DNA of 5,018 nt from Clostridiales bacterium. GTDB lineage: Bacteria > Bacillota_A > Clostridia > Oscillospirales > Oscillospiraceae. This document shows positions 1 through 5,018 of the stretch, piece after piece. The notes below the pieces were generated by a model. The model was not told where the DNA came from, did no database searches, and saw only the letters and a list, made by a program, of their open reading frames with translations. The stretch spans positions 1 through 5,018 of the forward strand of contig DXUR01000254.1 in assembly GCA_019417795.1 (NCBI GenBank). The letters are read 5' to 3'. The position numbers and the translations under genes are program-made. Numbering within the stretch: the first letter of the stretch is position 1; each line of letters opens with the position of its first letter.

Positions 1-35
1 CCCGCCTCTCGGGCAATATCCTTGATGGTGGGCAT
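1..35 (-). CDS. LacI-family transcriptional regulator, N-terminal fragment (partial)
   Basis: Read on the minus strand, an ATG at 35-33 opens a frame giving MPTIKDIAREAG before the window ends. This is the typical start of a LacI/GalR-family repressor, the first helix of the DNA-binding helix-turn-helix (consensus-like 'TIKDIAxxAGVS'). A strong Shine-Dalgarno, GGGGGAGG on the minus strand (43-50), stands 7 nt before the ATG and fixes the start. Only about 12 of an expected 330-340 residues are present, so the effector domain and ligand class cannot be read. The gene is divergent from the ABC importer and is the natural candidate to regulate it from the shared intergenic region. Family members usually bind a sugar or sugar-derived effector. 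The family call is good despite the short fragment because motif, start and RBS agree; the regulatory target is inferred. Confidence 0.8.
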   Translation of the reverse strand, partial: MPTIKDIAREA

Positions 36-73
36 ACGTCATCCTCCCCCTATATTTGTGATACATTTATTTT

Positions 74-102
74 ACTATGATTTTACTGCTGCTTCAAGTC
101 AA
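74..102 (-). promoter_or_regulatory. Candidate promoter for the divergent LacI-family gene
   Basis: On the minus strand TTGACT (97-102) and CATAGT (74-79) are separated by exactly 17 nt, a fair sigma-A-type -35/-10 pair. It lies about 40 nt upstream of the LacI-family start codon. A perfect TATAAT on the minus strand at 146-151 is an alternative -10 but has no recognisable -35 at normal spacing. Prediction is by eye only. Confidence 0.4.
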
Positions 103-104
103 TG

Positions 105-132
105 GGCGCAAGAGCGCACTGTGCAATGCGCC
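105..132. repeat. Nested GCGC-rich inverted repeats upstream of the LacI-family promoter
   Basis: GGCGCA (105-110) is the reverse complement of TGCGCC (127-132). Between them are GCGCA (114-118), which also pairs with TGCGC (127-131), and the small palindrome GCACTGTGC (116-124). This is a compact GC-rich patch in otherwise AT-rich intergenic DNA, just upstream of the candidate -35 of the divergent regulator gene. It could be a protein-binding site or a hairpin; the sequence does not decide. Confidence 0.4.
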
Positions 133-189
133 GATTGTTGTTCATATTATATATGCATAGCGACGAAAGCTCATTCAGATTTTGCGAAA

Positions 190-209
190 TGTCAAAAATC
201 TAATTGACA
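190..209. promoter_or_regulatory. Inverted repeat overlapping the candidate -35 (possible operator)
   Basis: TGTCAA (190-195) and TTGACA (204-209) are perfect 6-bp inverted arms separated by 8 nt. The right arm is itself the candidate -35 of the importer promoter, so a protein bound here would block RNA polymerase. An imperfect AT-rich palindrome, ATTTTGCGAAAT (179-190), abuts it. Operator function is inferred. Confidence 0.35.
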
Positions 210-232
210 CGTTCCAAAATATTTGGTACGGT
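204..232 (+). promoter_or_regulatory. Candidate sigma-A promoter of the importer operon
   Basis: A consensus -35 TTGACA (204-209) is followed after 17 nt by TACGGT (227-232), a weak -10 that keeps the T-A-...-T positions. A better-looking TATAGA at 232-237 would need an overlong 22-nt spacer. The spacer contains the inverted repeat CCAAA-ATA-TTTGG (214-226). Transcription would begin near 239-244, leaving a leader of about 50-55 nt before the lipoprotein gene. A weak -10 behind a consensus -35 would suit a regulated promoter, which is inference. Confidence 0.5.
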
Positions 233-241
233 ATAGATACA

Positions 242-259
242 GAAACGCACCGCGTTTTC
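242..259. promoter_or_regulatory. Inverted repeat AAACGC-ACC-GCGTTT just downstream of the promoter (operator candidate)
   Basis: AAACGC (243-248) and GCGTTT (252-257) are perfect 6-bp arms around a 3-nt centre; outer G242 and C259 extend the symmetry if one T is skipped. The site lies at about the expected transcription start, the usual place for a roadblock repressor. Its arms resemble the ACGC/GCGT and AAACG/CGTTT half-site content of several LacI/PurR-family operators, although the odd-length centre is unusual for that family. It could instead form a small hairpin in the 5' leader. This is the best single operator candidate in the gap, but binding by the neighbouring regulator is not shown. 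Confidence 0.4.
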
Positions 260-294
260 CTCAAAATCAATATGATGAAAAGGAGCTGTGTCCC

Positions 295-1359
295 ATGAAG
301 AAGTTTTTGAGCTTAGCACTGGCGCTGACTATGGCGCTGACTCTGGCCGCATGCGGCGGCAAAACGGATACCCCTCCCGCAGACACGAATGACGGCAGCA
401 CCGCAGGACAGACCGGCGGCAAGCTGGTGGTCTATTCCGCACTGAACGAGGATAATACCATCGCCATCGCAGACCAGTTCAAGAAGGATACCGGCATTGA
501 GATCGAGTACATCTCTCTGGGCGGCGGCGATGCCGTGGCCCGTGTGCAGGCAGAGATGGCCAATCCAAAGGCAGACATTCTGGTAGGCGGCTCTGTGGAC
601 CTGTATGGCTCTTTGGCCACCGCAGGTGCTTTTGAGGCATATGACTCTCCCAACAATGACAGCCTGGATGCCCGCTTTAACGATCCCAATCATTTCTGGC
701 AGGGCTGGTACATGGGCGTTCTGAGCATCATCATCAACGAGGAGCGCTTTGAGAAGGAATTGACTCCCAAGGGTGTCAAGATGCCGGAAACCTGGGATGA
801 TCTGCTGGATCCCAACTATAAGGACGTGTTCGTGTGGGCCAACCCCACCACGGCCGGCGGCGCTTACATCGCCACTGCCTGCCAGATCTTCCGCTTGGGC
901 GAGGACGCTGCGTGGGATTATCTGAAGGCTCTGGATCAGAACGTACATCATTATTATAAGGGTGCCGGCGATGTCATCAGCCCTGTGGCTACCGGTGAGT
1001 TCATCGCCTCCATCGCCTGGGCTCATGATAGCTTCAAGATCCAGCAGCAGGGCTATCCGCTGAAGCTCATCATCCCCAAGCAGACTGCTTATGAGATCGG
1101 CGGCTCCGCCATCATTAAGGGTGGCCCCAACACCGAGAACGCCAAGGTGTTCATCGACTGGCTGCTGACGAAGGAAGCGCAGGAACTGAGCGTTGCTACT
1201 TCCTACCGCTATCCTGTCCGCGCCGATGTGGCAGCCCCTGCCGGTCTGCCCACTCTGGAGGAAGTAGACCTTGTTGACTATGACCGTGATCAGGCCGCTT
1301 CTATGAAGGAAGCCGTTCTGGAGAAGTTCGACGCTGAGATCATTTCCAACCGCGCCTGA
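295..1359 (+). CDS. ABC transporter substrate-binding lipoprotein, FbpA/AfuA/PhnS-type family
   Basis: This 354-residue protein is the extracellular ligand-capturing component of the importer. It starts with MKKF, a hydrophobic signal segment (residues 4-19) and a lipobox LAAC with Cys20, so it should be lipid-anchored on the outer membrane leaflet. A Gly/Thr/Asp-rich linker (21-42) leads to a two-lobed binding domain beginning KLVVYSA (43-49), with family features such as KADILVGGS (92-100) and the ETWDDLLDP segment (165-173). The start at 295 is preferred because AAGGAG (280-285) lies 9 nt upstream and the signal peptide follows directly; the in-frame ATG at 223 has no RBS, lies in the promoter and would put a charged tail before the signal peptide. 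In the region where FbpA iron binders have an adjacent Tyr-Tyr pair, this protein reads WAHDS (His244-Asp245), and Glu267 follows. As recalled, the sugar-phosphate binder AfuA uses an equivalent His-Asp and a later Glu. The usual label 'iron(III) transporter' is therefore doubtful; a phosphorylated organic ligand is an alternative. Family is certain, ligand is not. Confidence 0.93.
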   Translation: MKKFLSLALALTMALTLAACGGKTDTPPADTNDGSTAGQTGGKLVVYSALNEDNTIAIADQFKKDTGIEIEYISLGGGDAVARVQAEMANPKADILVGGSVDLYGSLATAGAFEAYDSPNNDSLDARFNDPNHFWQGWYMGVLSIIINEERFEKELTPKGVKMPETWDDLLDPNYKDVFVWANPTTAGGAYIATACQIFRLGEDAAWDYLKALDQNVHHYYKGAGDVISPVATGEFIASIAWAHDSFKIQQQGYPLKLIIPKQTAYEIGGSAIIKGGPNTENAKVFIDWLLTKEAQELSVATSYRYPVRADVAAPAGLPTLEEVDLVDYDRDQAASMKEAVLEKFDAEIISNRA

Positions 1360-1379
1360 TTTCATTTCTCATTTACCCT

Positions 1380-1424
1380 TGGGCCGCCTGCCTGCGTTGT
1401 GGGCAGGCGGCCCATGCTATTTTT
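1380..1424 (+). terminator. Intercistronic hairpin with T-run (partial terminator or mRNA-stabilising stem)
   Basis: TGGGCCGCCTGCC (1380-1392) pairs perfectly with GGCAGGCGGCCCA (1402-1414), giving a 13-bp, very GC-rich stem with a 9-nt loop. Five Ts (1420-1424) follow after 5 non-T bases. It begins 20 nt past the lipoprotein stop codon. The offset between stem and T-run may make termination incomplete. In binding-protein operons such stems commonly keep the first gene's mRNA abundant relative to the permease and ATPase genes; that role here is inferred. Confidence 0.8.
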
Positions 1425-1450
1425 GATAGACCTTTGAGATACCCTATGCT
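1423..1450 (+). promoter_or_regulatory. Candidate internal promoter before the permease gene
   Basis: TTGATA (1423-1428) and TATGCT (1445-1450) are separated by 16 nt and match sigma-A hexamers at 5 of 6 and 4 of 6 positions. The pair lies directly after the hairpin and about 45 nt before the permease start, so it could supply transcription for the downstream genes independently of the first promoter. Chance occurrence is possible. Confidence 0.3.
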
Positions 1451-1495
1451 TTCAATGAACCTCTTTCATCACCTTATCGGAAGGAGCTGATCCTT

Positions 1496-3145
1496 ATGGC
1501 CTCCGGTGTTGCGCTCCGGGAATCGGTCAAAGAAATGAAGCGGCTGAAAAACGAACCGCTTTTAATGCTGGCCATTATCGCGATTATCCTTTTCGTTGGA
1601 TTCTTCGTGGTATACCCGGTGATCCGGGTTATCACGTTCCCCAGCGGACAGGACTATATGCAGTTGTTCCAGAAAGCCCGCTGGTTCACAGCCCTGAAAA
1701 ACAGCCTGTTCATGACCCTGATCTCCACGGTGTCCTGCACGGCGGTGGCATTCCTCTTTGCATACGTTATTGCCCGACTGGATGTTCCTTGTAAAGGCCT
1801 TTTCAGATTTGTGACGCTGCTGCCCATCGTGTCCCCGCCTTTTATCGTGGCACTGAGTTATATTCTGCTTTTCGGCGTACAGGGTATCGTCACCAAACAG
1901 CTTCTGGGGCTGCATGTTGATATTTATGGCCGGCTGGGCCTGTGGATCGTCCAGACTGTCACGTTTTTTCCGTATGCCTATTCTGTCATTTATGGCGTGA
2001 TCCGCTCCATTTCTACCAATTTGGAGTATGCGGCCTATAACATGGGCGCTTCCCGCTGGCGTGTATTCAAGGATGTTTTTTGGCCGCTGTGCCGCCCCGG
2101 CGTGGCTGGCGGTGCGTTGGTGGCTGCCATCAATGTGCTCACCGACTTCGGCAATCCCCAGATGATTGGCGGAGATCTGGCTCTGTTGCCCACAGAGGCC
2201 TATATGCAGATTTCCGGTTGGTACGATATGAAGACCGCCTCTGTGCTGGCGGTGGCACTGCTGGTCCCTGCGGTGGTGTTATTCCTGGTGAAGAACTTCT
2301 GGGTGGGCAAACGGTCTTATGTGACGATCACCGGCAAGGAGATCTCCTTGAACCCCTTCCCGGTCCCCAAGTGGGTCAAATGGGGGCTGTTCAGCCTGAC
2401 GATGCTGATCTCCCTCTTTATCCTGCTGGTCTACGGCACGCTTTTCTACGGCGCGTTTACCAAGACCTGGGGCTATGACTGGTCGCTGACCATGAAGAAT
2501 ATCCAGTATGTATTCCTGAAGGGAAAGCAGATCTGGAACTCGATCCGCTATGGCTTCCTGGCTTCTCTGGGAGCTTCGTTCCTGGCGATGGTCCTGGCCT
2601 ACATCGTGCAGAAGAAGCAGGTGGGCATTAACCGCCTGTTGGATTTCCTGGGTATTCTGCCCGGCGCCATTCCCGGTATGTTCCTCGGCATCGGCTTCGT
2701 GATGGCCTTTAATGCGCCGCCCCTTGAGCTGACGGGAACCTCCGTGATTATGGTTCTGGCCCTGCTGTTCTGGAATATTCCCACCTGTTACAGCTCTGCC
2801 ACGGCGGGGCTGCAGCAGATCGGCGCATCCGTGGAGGATGCGGCGCTGAATCTGGGAGCCAACAGCTTCCGTTCCTTTAAGGACGTCATCATTCCCTTGC
2901 TGAAAGCGCCCTTTATGTCCAGCTTTGTGTTGTCCTTCCTGCGGTCCGTCACCTGCCTGAGCGTGGTGATCTTCCTGTATGCGCCCTCTACTACTGTGGG
3001 TACCATCTCGGTTATGGTGCTGGTGCAGAGTGGACAGTACGGTGAGGCGGCAGCCTTTACCATCGTACTGATCACCATTGCGTTCACCGTTTTGAAGCTG
3101 GCGCAGTGGGTTTTGGGTAAGCAGGGCATTGAGCTGGAATTGTAA
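1496..3145 (+). CDS. ABC transporter permease, fused two-domain (FbpB/AfuB type)
   Basis: This 549-residue integral membrane protein forms the translocation channel. It is an internal duplication of two binding-protein-dependent permease domains. About 12 hydrophobic segments are visible, near residues 21-42, 67-92, 103-128, 146-170, 200-222, 246-268, 296-320, 350-372, 383-406, 413-432, 472-495 and 517-540. Each half carries an EAA loop for contact with the ATPase: one from Glu177 (EYAAYNMGAS, then FKDVFWPL) and one from Glu447 (EDAALNLGAN, then FKDVIIPLL). The fused form and length are normal for the iron/phosphonate/sugar-phosphate importer group, so no second permease gene is needed. AAGGAG (1481-1486), 9 nt before ATG 1496, supports the start; Met14 is a less likely alternative. 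It follows the hairpin after the binding-protein gene and is 17 nt from the ATPase gene. The substrate cannot be told from the permease. Confidence 0.95.
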   Translation: MASGVALRESVKEMKRLKNEPLLMLAIIAIILFVGFFVVYPVIRVITFPSGQDYMQLFQKARWFTALKNSLFMTLISTVSCTAVAFLFAYVIARLDVPCKGLFRFVTLLPIVSPPFIVALSYILLFGVQGIVTKQLLGLHVDIYGRLGLWIVQTVTFFPYAYSVIYGVIRSISTNLEYAAYNMGASRWRVFKDVFWPLCRPGVAGGALVAAINVLTDFGNPQMIGGDLALLPTEAYMQISGWYDMKTASVLAVALLVPAVVLFLVKNFWVGKRSYVTITGKEISLNPFPVPKWVKWGLFSLTMLISLFILLVYGTLFYGAFTKTWGYDWSLTMKNIQYVFLKGKQIWNSIRYGFLASLGASFLAMVLAYIVQKKQVGINRLLDFLGILPGAIPGMFLGIGFVMAFNAPPLELTGTSVIMVLALLFWNIPTCYSSATAGLQQIGASVEDAALNLGANSFRSFKDVIIPLLKAPFMSSFVLSFLRSVTCLSVVIFLYAPSTTVGTISVMVLVQSGQYGEAAAFTIVLITIAFTVLKLAQWVLGKQGIELEL

Positions 3146-3162
3146 ACAGGAGGCGAAGAGAT

Positions 3163-4251
3163 ATGAGACCTTACATTGAATTTAAAAATGTTGTTAAGCA
3201 GTTCGGAAACTTTACGGCACTGGATCATGTGTCTCTTGAGATCCCAAAGGGTGCTTTTGTGACGCTTCTGGGCCCCTCCGGCTGCGGTAAAACGACCCTG
3301 ATGCGCCAGTTGGCCGGCTTTTCTGAGCCGGAATCGGGCGATGTGCTGGTAGACGGCAAACGGATGAACGGCCTGCCGCCCTTTAAGCGCAACACCCCTC
3401 TGGTGTTCCAAGAGTACGCACTTTTTCCCCATATGACTGTCTATGAGAACATTTCCTATGGCCTGAAGCTGAATAAAACCCCTAAGGAAGAGATGGATCG
3501 CCGGGTCCAGGAAATGCTGAAGATGTTTAACCTGGTAGGGTTGGAGAAGCGATTCCCCAAGGAGATGTCCGGCGGTCAGCAGCAGCGGGTGGCCTTTGCC
3601 CGGGCACTGGTGATGGGCCAGGAGATTCTGCTTCTGGACGAACCCCTTTCCAACCTGGATGCCAAGCTGCGTGTGGACGTCCGCACGGAACTGCGGCAGA
3701 TCCAGCAGAAGCTGGGCATCACCACTATCTACGTTACCCATGACCAGGATGAGGCACTCTCCATGTCCGACATCATTGCGGTCATGCGCAGCGGACACAT
3801 CGAGCAGATCGGCTCTCCTTGGGAGATCTATTTCCGGCCTGCCAACCGCTTTGTGGCAGATTTCGTAGGCACGGTCAATTTCCTGACCGCCAGAATTGTG
3901 TCTGCTGAAGGCGGCACTGTTGCCGCTGACCACAACGGGATGCTCCTCCAGATTCCCACGGAGGTCCCTGTGGAACCCGGCGAGACCGTGACGCTGGTGG
4001 TGCGGCCGGAGTGCATCCGTCTGGCGGAACCCGGAGAATCTGTGCCGGAAGGGAAGAGTCTGGAAGGTCAGATCGAAAATTACAGCTTTCTGGGCCGCAT
4101 AATCCGCTACTGGGTGCGGGTCGGTGAGGAACAGTTTATTATCGACGATGCCAATGTGGACCTGAGCGGAGCCAGAAGTGGAGCCGTGCAGCTCTGTCTG
4201 GATACCCGAAAGCTCCACATCCTGAAGGATGGAGGGAGCCATGACACTTGA
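3163..4251 (+). CDS. ABC transporter ATP-binding protein (FbpC/PotA-type, with TOBE region)
   Basis: This 362-residue cytoplasmic ATPase hydrolyses ATP to drive import, acting as a dimer on the two EAA loops of the permease. All motifs are intact: Walker A GPSGCGKTT (37-45), Q-loop VFQEYALFPH (Gln83), signature MSGGQQQR (135-142), Walker B ILLLDEP (155-161), D-loop SNLD (163-166) and switch histidine VTHDQ (His193). The nucleotide-binding domain ends near residue 235. The rest (about 240-355), including VVRPECIRL (279-287), is a TOBE-type regulatory region as in the MalK/PotA/FbpC class, which can serve in ligand or regulator contact. AGGAGG (3148-3153), 9 nt before ATG 3163, sets the start. 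Its last 11 nt overlap the start of the hydrolase gene, which suggests coupled translation. The length is usual for the family. The specific substrate is not encoded here. Confidence 0.95.
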   Translation: MRPYIEFKNVVKQFGNFTALDHVSLEIPKGAFVTLLGPSGCGKTTLMRQLAGFSEPESGDVLVDGKRMNGLPPFKRNTPLVFQEYALFPHMTVYENISYGLKLNKTPKEEMDRRVQEMLKMFNLVGLEKRFPKEMSGGQQQRVAFARALVMGQEILLLDEPLSNLDAKLRVDVRTELRQIQQKLGITTIYVTHDQDEALSMSDIIAVMRSGHIEQIGSPWEIYFRPANRFVADFVGTVNFLTARIVSAEGGTVAADHNGMLLQIPTEVPVEPGETVTLVVRPECIRLAEPGESVPEGKSLEGQIENYSFLGRIIRYWVRVGEEQFIIDDANVDLSGARSGAVQLCLDTRKLHILKDGGSHDT

Positions 4252-5018
4252 TTTTATCAATGTGGGCTATGGGGATGCCATTTTGATTCGTAGCGGCAGC
4301 TTCACCATGCTGGTGGACTGCGGCGATTGGACCGTCGGCGATGGGGGGCCTGATTCTCAGCGGATCTCTGCCGCGGACTTCCTGCGGCAGGAGGGAATAG
4401 ATACTCTGGATCTGCTGGTGCTGACCCATCTTCACAGAGACCACAGCGGCGGTCTGACGAAATTGCTGGAGTGCGTTGCGGTCAGGAGCTTCCGGTGCAA
4501 CTATCTTCCGGACAGAATCTTCTGGGGGAAACGTGTACCGGTACCGGAGGGATTTTCCGCCGGAGCCAGATGCCTGCTGGAATCTCTGAATGTATTCTTA
4601 AGCGCACTTGCGATTATGGAACAGCAGGGAACAGAGGTTTCTCTTGCGTCCCCCGGCACGTGGCCGCTGACACCGGAACTGACGGCAGAATGCTTCTTGG
4701 AAGCGCAGCCTATTTTTGAGCGTCAGGCCGCCATCTGGCAAAATGTGCTGGAAGACCGGGCCGACAACAGAGAGCTGGAAGAGTTGGACGGCTTTATCAA
4801 CAACACCAGCATCCGCCTGCGGCTGATCTGCAAGGAAACTGCCGTGGAGCTGCCCGGCGATATGTATGCCGACTGCTGGGAGAAGCATGAAATCCCGCCC
4901 TGTACACTTGTCAAGCTACCGCATCATGGCCACCGGGATTCCATCACCCCACATCTGCTGGATATGCTGGCCCCGAAGACGGTTGTGATCTCTGTCTCCA
5001 ACACCCGTACCGATGATT
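4241..5018 (+). CDS. Metallo-beta-lactamase-fold hydrolase, ComEC/Rec2-like soluble type (partial, 3' end outside window)
   Basis: An open frame from ATG 4241 runs 259 codons without a stop to the window edge. It begins MTLDFINVGYGDAILI, like the 'VGQGDAxLI' opening of the soluble domain related to ComEC/Rec2, and continues LVDCGD (24-29). The metal-binding motif THLHRDH (62-68) gives the canonical HxHxDH. Later come NNTSIRLRL (187-195), LPGD (204-207, probable metal-ligand Asp207) and LPHHG (226-230), the HHG typical of this subgroup. No signal peptide or membrane segments are visible, so it is a cytoplasmic hydrolase and not a DNA-uptake channel. Residues about 81-185 form a longish, partly acidic-helical insertion between the metal motif and the NNTS strand. 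The start overlaps the ATPase gene by 11 nt, with GGAGGG (4231-4236) just upstream inside it, so the gene belongs to the transporter operon. Phosphodiesterase or other ester hydrolysis on the imported compound is plausible but inferred. Confidence 0.88.
   Translation, partial: MTLDFINVGYGDAILIRSGSFTMLVDCGDWTVGDGGPDSQRISAADFLRQEGIDTLDLLVLTHLHRDHSGGLTKLLECVAVRSFRCNYLPDRIFWGKRVPVPEGFSAGARCLLESLNVFLSALAIMEQQGTEVSLASPGTWPLTPELTAECFLEAQPIFERQAAIWQNVLEDRADNRELEELDGFINNTSIRLRLICKETAVELPGDMYADCWEKHEIPPCTLVKLPHHGHRDSITPHLLDMLAPKTVVISVSNTRTDD

Noticed and set aside
22..207. 61-codon plus-strand frame at the window start
   Set aside because: It overlaps the start of the LacI-family gene in antisense and runs through the AT-rich regulatory gap. 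It has no convincing RBS or recognisable product.
223..294. Upstream in-frame ATG extending the binding protein by 24 residues
   Set aside because: It has no ribosome binding site, overlaps the candidate promoter and operator, and would place a charged tail before a canonical lipoprotein signal peptide that starts at 295 behind a good AAGGAG.
51..294. Fur-type iron box or riboswitch in the leader
   Set aside because: No GATAAT-like repeated Fur motif was recognised, and the presumed leader (about 50 nt) is too short for a typical riboswitch.
313..1365. 350-codon minus-strand open frame
   Set aside because: It is fully antisense to the substrate-binding lipoprotein gene and its translation has no family features.
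2788..4260. 490-codon minus-strand open frame
   Set aside because: It lies antisense to an ABC ATPase with all motifs intact and to the permease end. Its translation shows no recognisable domain, and it is a by-product of GC-biased third positions.
4471..4719. 82-codon plus-strand frame inside the hydrolase region, plus minus-strand frames nearby
   Set aside because: They overlap the metallo-hydrolase reading frame, which carries contiguous conserved motifs before and after this stretch.

Overview
The window carries most of one ABC-import locus, apparently from a Gram-positive gut-type clostridium (Oscillospiraceae/Lachnospiraceae-like). This is inferred from the lipobox substrate-binding protein with no outer-membrane component, the strong AGGAGG/AAGGAG ribosome binding sites, the moderately high-GC genes with an AT-rich regulatory gap, and the protein sequences. 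No genus can be fixed from the sequence alone.

Layout. (1) Positions 1-35, minus strand: the first residues of a LacI-family repressor running out of the window. (2) Positions 36-294: a divergent regulatory region with candidate promoters in both directions and several inverted repeats. (3) Positions 295-1359: a lipoprotein substrate-binding protein of the FbpA/AfuA/PhnS type. (4) Positions 1360-1495: a GC-rich 13-bp hairpin followed by a T-run, then a candidate internal promoter. (5) Positions 1496-3145: a fused two-domain permease with about 12 membrane segments. (6) Positions 3163-4251: an ABC ATPase with a C-terminal TOBE-type region. (7) From 4241 to the window end: the N-terminal 259 codons of a soluble metallo-beta-lactamase-fold hydrolase of the ComEC/Rec2-like group. 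Its start codon lies inside the end of the ATPase gene.

How it fits together. The lipoprotein captures a ligand outside the cell, the fused permease forms the channel and the ATPase dimer powers import. By default this family is annotated as an iron(III) importer. Three observations argue for another ligand, possibly a sugar phosphate or other phosphorylated organic compound. The binding protein has His-Asp where iron binders of the family carry a Tyr-Tyr pair. The adjacent divergent regulator is LacI-type, a family that usually senses sugars. The last visible gene of the operon encodes a metallo-hydrolase that could process an imported ester. The substrate remains an inference. No mobile elements, CRISPR arrays, tRNA or rRNA genes were seen.
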